Below the pieces are notes generated by a model, which was not told the DNA's origin, ran no database searches, and worked only from the letters and a program-made list of their open reading frames with translations. From contig JAHITR010000130.1 in the NCBI GenBank assembly GCA_018817505.1, positions 1-37,116 on the forward strand: DNA of 37,116 bases, written 5' to 3'. This stretch comes from Candidatus Bipolaricaulota bacterium (GTDB lineage Bacteria; Bipolaricaulota; Bipolaricaulia; UBA7950; UBA9294). The number at the start of each line of letters is the position of its first letter. Positions within the stretch are counted from its first letter, which is position 1. The position numbers and the translations under genes were made by a program. Of the stretch, positions 1-9,500 are shown in pieces.

Positions 1-3000
1 AGCTGGACGGGGACCACGACGACGTTGGCAGACGGTACGTGGTACTTCCACCTGCGAACGAAGGACAACGCCGGCAACTGGACGAGCACCGAGGACTACG
101 GTCCGATCATCCTGGATACCGATCCGCCGGGAGTCTCGGCAGTCACGCCGAACCTGAGCCAGATTGCGGATGCGGACGCCGGAGCCGGCACGTTCACCGT
201 GACGGTCGACTTCGATGAGGCGATGGACACCGGAGTGAATCCGACGCTCGCGTTTGCGCCGACGGTGTCCTCGACACTTACGTTCTCCGGCGGCAGCTGG
301 ATCGACGCGGATAGCTACCGCGCGACGTACAACGTGACGGACGCCAACGTGGACGTCAACAGCGTGACCATCGACGTGACGGGGGCCCAAGACCTGACCG
401 GACTTGGACAGGAAGACTATACCCCGGTCCATGAATTCGACATCGATACGTTGAATCCGACGGTGACCAATGTGGCTGCGTCGGATGCGCTGATCACCGA
501 TGCCGACGGCGGGGAAACGCTGACCGTGACGGTGTACTTCTCCGAGGCGATGACGGACGACGGAACGGCCGATCCGACGCTGACGTTCGCTCCGGCTGTC
601 GCGTCGACGCTGTCGTTTTTCACGGACGGCTGGACCGAAAACGACACCTACACGGCTACCTACAACGTGTCGGACGGCAACGTGGAGATCGCCAGCGTAA
701 CCATCGATGTGACCTTGGCCGAAGATGCGGCTGGGAACGGTCAGCAGAACTACGTTCCATCGGACGAGTTCGGGATCGATACCGTGAACCCGACGGCGAC
801 GAACGTCGTGACGAACGACTCCCTGATCACCGACGCCGATACGCCGGGTAACGCCACCTTCCTCGTGACGATCGATTTCTCCGAATCGATGAACACGAGT
901 GTCGCGCCGACGGTATCGTTCAATCCGACGGTGGCCACGACGCTGACGCTGGACGGGACGTCGGGGTGGTCGGACGCGAACACCTACGTGGCACGCTATG
1001 ACGTGGCCGACGGCAATGTGGACGTTGACAATGTCACGATTGACGTGGCCGGGGCACAGGATGCTGCCGAAAACCCGCAACAGAACTATACGCCGCAGAA
1101 CGAGTTCGGCATTGACACGGTCAATCCGACTGTGACGAACGTCGTGGCGAGCGATACGCTGATCACCGACGCAGACACGCCGGGAAACGCGACGTTCATC
1201 GTGACGATTGACTTCTCGGAGCCGATGAATACGGGCGTTGCGCCCACCCTATCGTTCAATCCGGCGGTCGCGACGACGCTGTCACTGGACGGAACGTCGG
1301 GATGGCAAGATAGCGACACGTATCTGGCACGATATGACGTGGCCGATGCGAACGTGGATGTGGACAACGTCTCAGTAGACGTGGACGGCGCGCAGGATGC
1401 CGCGGGGAACCCTCAGCAGAGCTACACGCCGGAGAACGAGTTTGGCATTGATACGCTCAATCCGACAGTGACCGGGGTCGCGGCCGGCGATCTTCTGATC
1501 ACGGACGCGGACACGCCGGGAGATGCGACGTTCGTTGTGACGATTGACTTCTCGGAGCCGATGAATACGGGCGTTGCGCCCAACCTATCGTTCAATCCGG
1601 CGGTCGCGACGACGCTGTCACTGGACGGAACGTCGGGATGGCAAGACGCAGACACCTACCTGGCACGCTACGATGTGGCCGACGCCAACGTCGATGTCGA
1701 CAACGTGGCCGTCGACGTGACCGGAGCGCAGGATGCTAGCGGAAATGCGCAACTGAACTACGCGCCGCAGAACGAGTTCGGCATCGACACGCTGAATCCG
1801 ACGGTGACCGGCGTGGCGGTGGACGACACCTTGCTCAGCGACTCGGACGCCGGCACGCAGCTTGTGGTCACGATTGACTTCTCGGAACCGATGACGACGG
1901 GCGGCTCGGCGGATCCGACGGTCACATTCTCACCGGGCGTGGCCTCAACGCTGGCGTTTGCCAGCGGAAGCTGGCCGACGAGTACCCGCTATCGAGCCTG
2001 GTACGACATCTCGGACGCCAACGTCGACGTCAATTCCGTGACGATCGATGCAAGCGGAGCCAGGGATGCCAACGGCAACGAGCAGCAGAACTACACGCCG
2101 GTTCACGAGTTCGAGATCGACACGTTGAATCCCACGGTCACATCTCTGGTCATCTCAGACAACCTGATTACGGATGCCGACGTAGGTGATACGTTCACTG
2201 TGACGATTGACTACAGCGAGCCGATGCGCACGACGGCCCCAAACATTGCGTTCTCGCCGTCGTTGACAACCACGCTCTCGTTGCAGGCCGGGAATAGCGG
2301 ATGGACGGACACGGACACCTACGTCTTCAGCTACACGATCCTAGATGGCAATGTGACGGTGTTGGATGACGACATCACCATCACCAACGCCCAGGATCTA
2401 GCGGGCAACGTCCAAATTGCCTACAACTACGACGATCAGCTGGACGTCGATACTGAGAATCCGTATTTCCACGACTTCACTGTGACGGGTGGAGCAGTGG
2501 ATGCCAACTGTCTGCGCGTGGTGACGTTCACAGCCAAGGTGACTGACCCCAATGGAACGATGGTTCCCGGCGACATCACCGTGACTAGCGCAACGGTCGT
2601 CAACGCGACCATCGGCGCGGTTTACAACATCTCGCAGACGAGTGACAATGCAACAACGATCTCCATCACCGGGAGCGTCGATGTGACTGCGCTAACGGGC
2701 TGCCCTGCGCCAGTGACGATTACGCTCGATGCTGTGGACAGTGTAGATAACGATGCCACGCAGCAATCTCAATCCGACGATGTCGTGGACACGACCATTC
2801 CCGTCATCAACGATCTCAAATTCAATACAGACAATACGTTTGCAGTTGAGCAGACAGTCCCATATCTGGTCGATGATTGCGGACACGTGGTCGTCTATTT
2901 CTCAGCCAATGTGACGGACAACTGCTGCATCGTGCCGGGGAATGTGAACGTGACGGTGACCTTGCCGACGAACGATGCCATTCTCGAAGACATCATCATC

Positions 3001-4299
3001 AATCGCGTCCAGAATGGACAAGGGCGAGTCGATGTCACGGGAGAAGCCGTGGTGCGTTGTCTGGATGGTCCGGACATGTCGCGTGTGCAGATCGATATTT
3101 CGGCGGCCGACTGCTGTGGTAATGCGGCAGTTCCTGTTGAGACGGGGACAAGTGAAGGGCTTGTCGACGACATCATTCTGCCGATTCCACGTGATGATCC
3201 GCGCCAGGACATGGTGCTGGATACGAGCGCGATCATCGATCCGTTGGTTGAGGTGCGGCTGGATGAATTCGGAGTCTATCGGCTGATTCTGAGGGAAAGT
3301 ACCCCCGTACGCATTGACATTATGGGCAATGATGCCGACAACCTCAGTCACAATGCGGCCCATCCGTTTAGCCCTTGCATCGCTTGCGGCCCGTGCGGTG
3401 GACAGACGGGCTGTTGTGCTGTCATGTACATCGAAGACATCGTGAAACAGCCCAGCTACGGTACCGCGACCATTGAGGACGCCATCGGGAATTGCGCTGG
3501 TGGAACCGTCATTCGCTACGCGCCCGATCGCGGCTATCTGGGGCCCGACTACTTCACCTATCGAACACGCGACGCATTTGGCAATATCTCTTCAGTGATT
3601 GCTACCGTCTATCTACAGACTGTGCCCGAAGTATGGATGGAGGATGTGTTTGCGATTGCCTGTTCTGGCGAGACCATCGAATTTACGGTGTCTGCAGCCG
3701 ATCTATTCATTGATCCAGATGATCCGAGCATCATACCGTTCGAGTTTTCGGTCACGGACGGCCCTGATCACGGCGTTGTTGGAGGGGATTTGCTTGACGT
3801 CTTCTATATGCGAGAGAGCCAGGCGACCGATCCGCAGTTTGGCGTACTCGTTCCCTCACTCGACTTCTTGGAGTCAGCGACAGTCACCCTTACGTATACG
3901 CCCGCGGCAGGATTCACAGGGATTGATGCCATTCGCGTGCGGTTCGAGGACCCATTCGGAGGCGTCGCCTATGCAGTCGTTAATATCACCGTAGGACAGT
4001 GCTCAGCAGTGACTCCGAATTCGGCTCTGTATGTCACTCAGGGACAGACTGTTGCGCTGATCGTCCCGATATCCTTTGGGTCGGTCTTCGATGCTGGATG
4101 GGCCACTGTGACTTTGATGTCTCTTGAGAACGGGCATGACTACAGTGGATTCATTACCGCTGAATGGAGTGAGCCGGTCAATCGACATATACTGACCATC
4201 AATACAGCGAGTCTGCCATTGGGGAGCTATAAGCTTACGATACCACTAGGGACGGGAGAGATTGTCACCCTGACGATCGAGGTAGGTGAGGCAAAATGA
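1..4299 (+). CDS. Giant Ig-like repeat surface protein, 5' truncated by window edge
   Basis: The frame is open from base 1 to a TGA at 4297-4299, so the true start lies upstream; 1432 codons are visible. The first ~39 residues are the end of a module with the motifs GTWYFHLRTKDNAGNW and GPIILD, which recurs in the protein at 6543-10670. Seven Ig-like modules of 110-112 residues follow (118-2451), each opening with a NPTVT-like motif and ending near HEFDID or NEFGID. Next come two diverged beta-sandwich-like stretches, a Cys-rich segment (about 3370-3420, motifs CIACGPCGG and GCCAV), and cadherin-like domains with YxPDxGYLGPDYFTY and YTPAAGFTGIDAIRV signatures. No transmembrane anchor or sorting signal is visible at the C-terminus. 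The stop overlaps the next start as ATGA. The family is calcium-binding or adhesin-like in general; the exact ligand is unknown. Extracellular location is inferred from the domains, since the signal peptide is outside the window. Confidence 0.85.
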   Translation, partial: SWTGTTTTLADGTWYFHLRTKDNAGNWTSTEDYGPIILDTDPPGVSAVTPNLSQIADADAGAGTFTVTVDFDEAMDTGVNPTLAFAPTVSSTLTFSGGSWIDADSYRATYNVTDANVDVNSVTIDVTGAQDLTGLGQEDYTPVHEFDIDTLNPTVTNVAASDALITDADGGETLTVTVYFSEAMTDDGTADPTLTFAPAVASTLSFFTDGWTENDTYTATYNVSDGNVEIASVTIDVTLAEDAAGNGQQNYVPSDEFGIDTVNPTATNVVTNDSLITDADTPGNATFLVTIDFSESMNTSVAPTVSFNPTVATTLTLDGTSGWSDANTYVARYDVADGNVDVDNVTIDVAGAQDAAENPQQNYTPQNEFGIDTVNPTVTNVVASDTLITDADTPGNATFIVTIDFSEPMNTGVAPTLSFNPAVATTLSLDGTSGWQDSDTYLARYDVADANVDVDNVSVDVDGAQDAAGNPQQSYTPENEFGIDTLNPTVTGVAAGDLLITDADTPGDATFVVTIDFSEPMNTGVAPNLSFNPAVATTLSLDGTSGWQDADTYLARYDVADANVDVDNVAVDVTGAQDASGNAQLNYAPQNEFGIDTLNPTVTGVAVDDTLLSDSDAGTQLVVTIDFSEPMTTGGSADPTVTFSPGVASTLAFASGSWPTSTRYRAWYDISDANVDVNSVTIDASGARDANGNEQQNYTPVHEFEIDTLNPTVTSLVISDNLITDADVGDTFTVTIDYSEPMRTTAPNIAFSPSLTTTLSLQAGNSGWTDTDTYVFSYTILDGNVTVLDDDITITNAQDLAGNVQIAYNYDDQLDVDTENPYFHDFTVTGGAVDANCLRVVTFTAKVTDPNGTMVPGDITVTSATVVNATIGAVYNISQTSDNATTISITGSVDVTALTGCPAPVTITLDAVDSVDNDATQQSQSDDVVDTTIPVINDLKFNTDNTFAVEQTVPYLVDDCGHVVVYFSANVTDNCCIVPGNVNVTVTLPTNDAILEDIIINRVQNGQGRVDVTGEAVVRCLDGPDMSRVQIDISAADCCGNAAVPVETGTSEGLVDDIILPIPRDDPRQDMVLDTSAIIDPLVEVRLDEFGVYRLILRESTPVRIDIMGNDADNLSHNAAHPFSPCIACGPCGGQTGCCAVMYIEDIVKQPSYGTATIEDAIGNCAGGTVIRYAPDRGYLGPDYFTYRTRDAFGNISSVIATVYLQTVPEVWMEDVFAIACSGETIEFTVSAADLFIDPDDPSIIPFEFSVTDGPDHGVVGGDLLDVFYMRESQATDPQFGVLVPSLDFLESATVTLTYTPAAGFTGIDAIRVRFEDPFGGVAYAVVNITVGQCSAVTPNSALYVTQGQTVALIVPISFGSVFDAGWATVTLMSLENGHDYSGFITAEWSEPVNRHILTINTASLPLGSYKLTIPLGTGEIVTLTIEVGEAK
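118..2451 (+). repeat. Seven in-frame tandem Ig-like modules
   Basis: Module starts, judged by the (N)PTVT motif, fall at 118, 448, 781, 1117, 1453, 1789 and 2122, with the array ending at 2451. The unit lengths are therefore 330, 333, 336, 336, 336, 333 and 330 bases. All are multiples of three, so copy-number change keeps the frame. Each module carries a VTIDFSEPM-like strand, a W(x)DxDTYxAxYDVxDxNVDV core and a GAQDxxGNxQxxYxP end. The array is protein-coding, not a CRISPR. Confidence 0.9.
1201..1646 (+). repeat. Near-identical 110-bp segments in modules 4 and 5
   Basis: Bases 1201-1310 and 1537-1646 are 336 bp apart and differ, by eye, at a single base (CACCC versus CAACC, giving Thr or Asn). 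The flanking parts of the same modules have many synonymous and non-synonymous differences. This local identity is what a recent duplication or gene conversion inside the array would leave. Confidence 0.85.
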
Positions 4300-5819
4300 G
4301 GCTGCGAGAACTGCTGTTTGCTGGATTGCTGATCTTGAGCTGCTCAGTCGTGGCTCTCGCCAACGCCGTGCCAACGATGGAGGATCAGTACATCCTCACC
4401 GTTCAGGGAGAGTCCGTCGCGTTTGAGATTCGTGCCGAGGATGCAGACATCGACCCGCAGGTCGATGGGTCTGAGCTACTCACGTTCTCAATCCTCGAAG
4501 GTCCGATTCACGGCGTCCTCGTGGGTGAGCTGACAAATATCTCCTACCGTGCTCCTCACATCGCTGCTGTTGAAATGATTTACGTTCCTGCTGACGGATA
4601 CGTAGGCACGGATTTCATTACGCTGTCCGTGGTTGATCCGACAGGGGCGTCTGCCCCGGGCACGGCCACCATCGAGATTGAAATCGAGGGTCGGCGTAGT
4701 GTGGGCATCCTCACAGGAAACTGGACGACAGGCGTCACCTACAACACGCAAACCGGCGGATTCACAGCGTTTCGCACGCAGTTCACGGAGGTTTATCGTG
4801 TGGGCATGCTGACGCTCAAGAGTGTCGCTGATATTCAGATGGAGACGAATGCAGGCGTGAAGACGATGGTGTTCGACTCGATGAAATTCCAGACGGACTT
4901 CACATTGGGAGGCATCGATCACACCTCGACTGTGTCCTTCGATCCCTCTGCGGGCATTGGCGAGCTGTACGATTACTGGCTAGCCTCCTCTCGATTCAGC
5001 CTGTTGGGCGTTGACTTTGTGCACACACTGTATCTACCTGATTCTCAGACGGACTCTTATCAAGCCTTGGCAGCAAGCACGAGCCTTGGCTCGGTAAGCA
5101 TTGCCAACACACTACGCTTCAGCATGGATGCCAGTTGTGGGTTCCCGTTCTCCAGCAATAACACCACGGTCTACTGGACTTGGTGTGACACGACGCTGGG
5201 CGCATCCATTGGCTTCACGTGTGATGGTTTCGATGGTTTGACCCTCAGGGCTAGTAGTATTCCTATTTCCGGGTTCGGCTGGCTATACGGTGATGTCACC
5301 CTGGACGCTGCTATCGTATTCGACGTGGACGGGAAGTCGTTATCAGCGGATGCCAGTTGGCGTCCTGGGAGCTTTGGCTGCATTAAATTGTTGGCGGAGC
5401 TCAATCTGGGCGCAACCGGAGCTGGCCCCGTGACGGGGAACACGGTAGCAGAGAGCCTCCATATCTACGGACTGCGCATGGAATGTACGATTCCCAGTGC
5501 ATTCGGTGCTGTCTCCTTTGTATCTGCGACATCGCTGGAACCAAACTCTAACTCGATTGTCACCGGCCAAACCGATTACTTTGAGATGTTCCGCTTCTCG
5601 GGTCCGCTGTTGGCCTGCTGTGGATATCCGGGTTCTTGGAGTGTGGCGACGTACTTCAACACCGGGGCTGTGATGCTGTTTGATTGGGGCATGACGCTGA
5701 TTCGCGTGGACATGGCGATGTCCAATCACTTCAACTTCACATTCGAGACGGTCTTTCGCTCAGGGTTCTTTGGCGATCCGAAACTGGAACTATCTGTAGG
5801 ATGGACCACTCGCTGGTAG
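4296..5819 (+). CDS. Secreted protein: cadherin-like domain plus putative outer-membrane beta-barrel
   Basis: This 507-aa protein starts at an ATG overlapping the upstream stop by four bases (ATGA). A GGTGAGG ribosome binding site lies just inside the upstream gene. Residues 1-23 form a signal peptide (basic MRLRE, then a hydrophobic stretch, cleavage near ALANA). Residues ~24-131 form a cadherin/Ig-like domain (MEDQYILTVQGESV, then VPADGYVGTDFI) related to the C-terminal domain of the preceding gene. From ~140 onward there are many short alternating polar/hydrophobic strands separated by turns. The chain ends KLELSVGWTTRW, and a terminal aromatic residue is typical of outer-membrane barrels. 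I do not recognise a named family. A barrel that anchors or exports the neighbouring repeat protein is inference. A secreted all-beta protein without membrane insertion is the alternative. Confidence 0.75.
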   Translation: MRLRELLFAGLLILSCSVVALANAVPTMEDQYILTVQGESVAFEIRAEDADIDPQVDGSELLTFSILEGPIHGVLVGELTNISYRAPHIAAVEMIYVPADGYVGTDFITLSVVDPTGASAPGTATIEIEIEGRRSVGILTGNWTTGVTYNTQTGGFTAFRTQFTEVYRVGMLTLKSVADIQMETNAGVKTMVFDSMKFQTDFTLGGIDHTSTVSFDPSAGIGELYDYWLASSRFSLLGVDFVHTLYLPDSQTDSYQALAASTSLGSVSIANTLRFSMDASCGFPFSSNNTTVYWTWCDTTLGASIGFTCDGFDGLTLRASSIPISGFGWLYGDVTLDAAIVFDVDGKSLSADASWRPGSFGCIKLLAELNLGATGAGPVTGNTVAESLHIYGLRMECTIPSAFGAVSFVSATSLEPNSNSIVTGQTDYFEMFRFSGPLLACCGYPGSWSVATYFNTGAVMLFDWGMTLIRVDMAMSNHFNFTFETVFRSGFFGDPKLELSVGWTTRW

Positions 5820-5852
5820 CCGGACGATTGGTCCTGTCAGACAAAATTGCTA

Positions 5853-5885
5853 CGAGGGAACTTGGTTCCCTCGGGTTTCATTTCC
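5853..5885 (+). terminator. Intrinsic terminator after the coupled surface-gene pair
   Basis: A perfect 9-bp inverted repeat CGAGGGAAC / GTTCCCTCG (5853-5861 and 5865-5873) has a 3-base loop (TTG). It is followed by GGTTTCATTTCC, a moderately T-rich tail. It lies 34 bases past the stop of the 4296-5819 gene and would end that transcript. Confidence 0.7.
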
Positions 5886-6511
5886 AAGTTTCCCCTGTCG
5901 AACACGCTTCGAAACAAGCAAGCACTCACTCACGAGAAGAAACTGTCACGAGCCATTGGGCGGACCAGCACAACCCAGCCTCGATGAGTAGGCGATCTCA
6001 GATCTCGCGCTGGCGGATGAGATGCACAAGAGAGCGAACTCTGATATGTCCGACGATTTCCGCTTCCATTCACTGACGGCTCAATCGATCCTGTTCCGAG
6101 AATGATTTCTTCGGCTATGACACGATTTAGAATCGGAGAGAGAAGTCCTCATATGATAGGTAGTGAGTGAGTCACCGTCCCACACCAAGAAGGCATCCTG
6201 CCGTAAGTCATGCGCTGCAACAAAGAGCCCAACTACAGATTGCGCGCGCAGGACAACAAGCGTGGACAAGAGGGGATGTCCACCATGCCAACAAATACAC
6301 AAGCAATTGCGGTGCACATGGGAAGGCAAGCAGAGGGACATAGCGCCGAAAAGACGGAATCATACGAACACAAGCGAACAGTTCAGAACATAACAGAGAA
6401 CAGCGAATAGGTGGAGCAATGCAATGCATGTAACATCTTCCTGGAGACAAAAAAGGGGGAGCGAAACGAGCTCCAACACGGTCGGTTGCGCTCGACGTGC
6501 ACGGATGCTCG
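5886..6511. other. Gene-free stretch, probably promoter and 5' leader of the next gene
   Basis: No convincing coding frame occurs here. Short frames such as 6210-6410 lack a ribosome binding site and overlap others in every frame. Small hairpins are visible: CGATT-TAG-AATCG at 6123-6135, TGGACA...TGTCCA near 6264-6283, and GGAGC...GCTCC at about 6458-6474. I could not place a confident promoter. No known riboswitch, SRP RNA, RNase P RNA or tmRNA core was recognised. Confidence 0.45.
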
Positions 6512-6539
6512 AACCTCCCGTCTAGGCGATAAGGAGGTT
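6512..6539 (+). promoter_or_regulatory. Hairpin that could sequester the ribosome binding site
   Basis: AACCTCC (6512-6518) is perfectly complementary to GGAGGTT (6533-6539), with a 14-base loop. The right arm contains the Shine-Dalgarno sequence AAGGAGG (6531-6537), which sits five bases before the ATG at 6543. Folding would hide the ribosome binding site. CGGTCGGTT (6479-6487) can pair with AACCTCCCG (6512-6520) except for two central bases, so a competing fold that frees the site is possible. This pairing is read by eye; regulation is inferred. Confidence 0.5.
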
Positions 6540-6542
6540 GAC

Positions 6543-9500
6543 ATGCGGGCACACGATTTGACACCAGTCCAGCAAGTAGCCTGGTGGCGAGGCTTCGCCG
6601 TACTTGGAGCGATTCTTCTGTTATTCACAGTGAGTGCGTGGGCATACACGGATACGTTCAGCTCGCCGCCGGCATTTTCGAACGCGGATAGACACATGGA
6701 GACAGGAACTGCAACTGAAGGACTTGTCTATGACATGACGAGCGGCGACTTTGCCTGGCTCGGTGGCCAGATTAGTGCGTTGGGGTATGCTGTAGGGCCT
6801 GCGTCGTTCACGATTACGTCACGTGACGGTGAGGAGTTTTTCTTCGTCGAGATGTACATCGATACGATTGCGGCGATCACCATGACTGGTTATGGGACCA
6901 ATGCCTTCACAAAGAGCATCTCTGCCAATTCAGTTGGCACTTACGGCCCTGGTGGGGCAGGGAAGTTGGTGTCGAGCGTGACCATATCATCCACAGTGGA
7001 TCTTGATGTTTACTTCGATAATGTAGATGTGGAGTTTGGAGATTTCGTAGATCCAAGCTTGGATTCATTCGAGCGGCAGATACCAGCCAATGCACTTACC
7101 AACGTGGATGCGCTTGTCTTTCGGGTCACGTTTGATGAGGCCGTCAAGAATGTTACAGGTGGTGACTTCGAAGTAACTGGGTCTACGGCTTCGGTCACGG
7201 ATGTAGTTGCGGTGAGTACGTCCGTCTATAACTTGACTGTCTCTGGTGGCAACCTGGCAACCTACAACGGCGTCGTCGGTATCAACCTGGCTGCAGGGCA
7301 GGATATTGCTGATTTGGCAGACAATGCGTTGCCTGCTGGCGAACCGACGACAGACGAAACCTACACACTCGACAACACCCCACCGACAGACCCGACGCCG
7401 TCAAGTTCTAGCCATACAGTCAGTGTGTGGGATAACGACAACACAGTTGACATCGTGTGTTCGGGTGCTAGCGATGGAGCAGGCAGCGGCGTGGACGGGT
7501 TTGAGATCGAATGGAATCAGTCTGCGAGTTGGACGCCCACAGGCACCAAGGAGCAGGAGGAGACCTGGGTTGGCGCGACGTTCACGGCTACGTCAGATGG
7601 CAACTGGTACTTCCATATCGCAACGGTTGACAACGTGGGCAATTGGACGACCACCCAGCACCTCGGTCCGTTCCCGATTGATTCGACACCGCCCTCTGTT
7701 CCCACCGGGCTCAATCCGTCGACCGGGACCTTCACCAGCGACGCGTCTCCAATTCTATCATGGACCGCGTCTAATGATGCGGGTGGCAGCGGTATTCGCA
7801 CGACAGATGCCTATCGCATCGTCGTTACAGGACCCGTCAATCGCGATACTTATGTGTCGGATACCGACTACAACCCGACATTGTCCGAAGGAACTTTCAC
7901 GTGGAAGGTGTACGCGCGCGATAATGCTGGCAATTCGAGCAGCTATACAGCCAACACAACGCTTACCATCGACACGACACAGCCGGACGTGACCATTGAC
8001 CAGGCTGGTGGCCAGGCTGACCCAACCAACAGCTCTCCCGTCAACTTCATGGTTGTGTTCAACGAGTCAGTGACCGGGTTTGCGACCGGAGATGTTACTC
8101 TCGGCGGAACAGCAGGAGCGACGACGGGAACGGTCACGGGATCTGGCACCACGTACAACGTCGCTGTGAGTGGGATGACAGGCGATGGAACAATCATCGC
8201 TACGATTGCCGCAGGAGTAGCTCAAGATAGCGCGAACAACTCCAACAACGCCTCAACGAGTACGAGCAATTCAGTAACCTACGACACGACGCCTCCCACG
8301 ATCTCGATCGGCGCGCCGTCTGCGACAGATACGAATTCGGGACCGGTGACGTACACCGTGACCTACGGAGGCGCGGACGCCGTGACGCTTGCTGTGGGCG
8401 ACATTATACTGAACTCGACGGGCACGGCTAGCGGGAATGTCGGCGTCAGTGGATCGGGAACAACCACGCGAACGGTCACGATCTCCGGGATCACCGGCGA
8501 CGGAACCCTCGGTATTTATGTTAGCAATGCCGGTACGGGTACGGATGACGCAGGGAATCCCACACCGGAGGCTGGGCCGAGCGCCACGTTCAACGTCGAC
8601 AACACGCCGCCTTCGAATCCCGTTGTGACATCTACGCACACAGCCGGGGCCTGGTCCAACAACGACTACCTGGGGATGAATGATCTCGAAACGTCATCCG
8701 ATGGATTCTCCGGCGTGGATGGCTACGAGTACGCGTTCAGCCAGAATGCTACATGGACACCGTCCCACGTGAAGGATATAGAAGAAAACGTATTGGACAT
8801 TTACTCTCACTTGCCGTCTGATGGCGATTGGTATTTCCACATTGCTACCGTGGACAACGTCGGCAACTGGGCAGCCCACGACACGTACGGACCGTTCCGA
8901 ATTGACACGGCTGATCCGATTGATCCTACACCCACGAGCACAAGTCATGCTGTGGGCGTATGGTCTAACGATAAGGACGTGGTGATTCGGATTGACGGAG
9001 ACAGTGACTCGGGCAGTGGCGTGGATGGATTCGACTATGGATGGGACAACAGCCCATCCTGGATTGCCACGGAGATCAAGGATTGGGAAGAAAGCGACAT
9101 CGGTGGGACATTCACCGGGGCGGACGGTGACTGGTACTTCCATATTGCCACAGTAGACAATGCGGGCAACTGGACGAGTACGGAGCACCTCGGACCCTTC
9201 CGAATCGACACATTGAAGCCAAGCGTGCTCATCGACCAAACGGCCGGTCAGGCCGACCCAACAAATGGGTCTCCGGTCGTGTTTACCGTCGTGTTCGATG
9301 AACCCATCAACGGACTGACGTTCACGAGCGCCGATGTGTTTGTCGGAGGCACAGCGGTGACAGGGACTGTAACCGTAGCCGAAGTTGCACCAAACGATGG
9401 CACGACATTTGGAGTCAGTATTGCGGTCACTGGTGAGGGCACAGTCATCCCGACAGTTCCGGCTGGCGGAGTCGAGGATCTGGCGGGCAACACGAACAAC

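Noticed and set aside
118-2451. Regular direct repeats that might be read as a CRISPR or satellite array
   Set aside because: The repeats are 330-336 bases, in frame, and encode Ig-like modules; there are no short identical repeats with unique spacers.
2902-3363. Minus-strand open frame of 153 codons inside the first surface gene
   Set aside because: It lies wholly opposite a clear coding frame, has no ribosome binding site, and its residues resemble no protein.
6210-6410. Small 66-codon plus-strand frame in the gene-free leader
   Set aside because: No ribosome binding site, low-complexity polar product, and overlapping frames of similar length on both strands.
7246-7992. Second plus-strand frame of 248 codons inside the mosaic gene
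   Set aside because: Arg/Thr-rich shift-frame product of the repeat-coding sequence, with no start signal.
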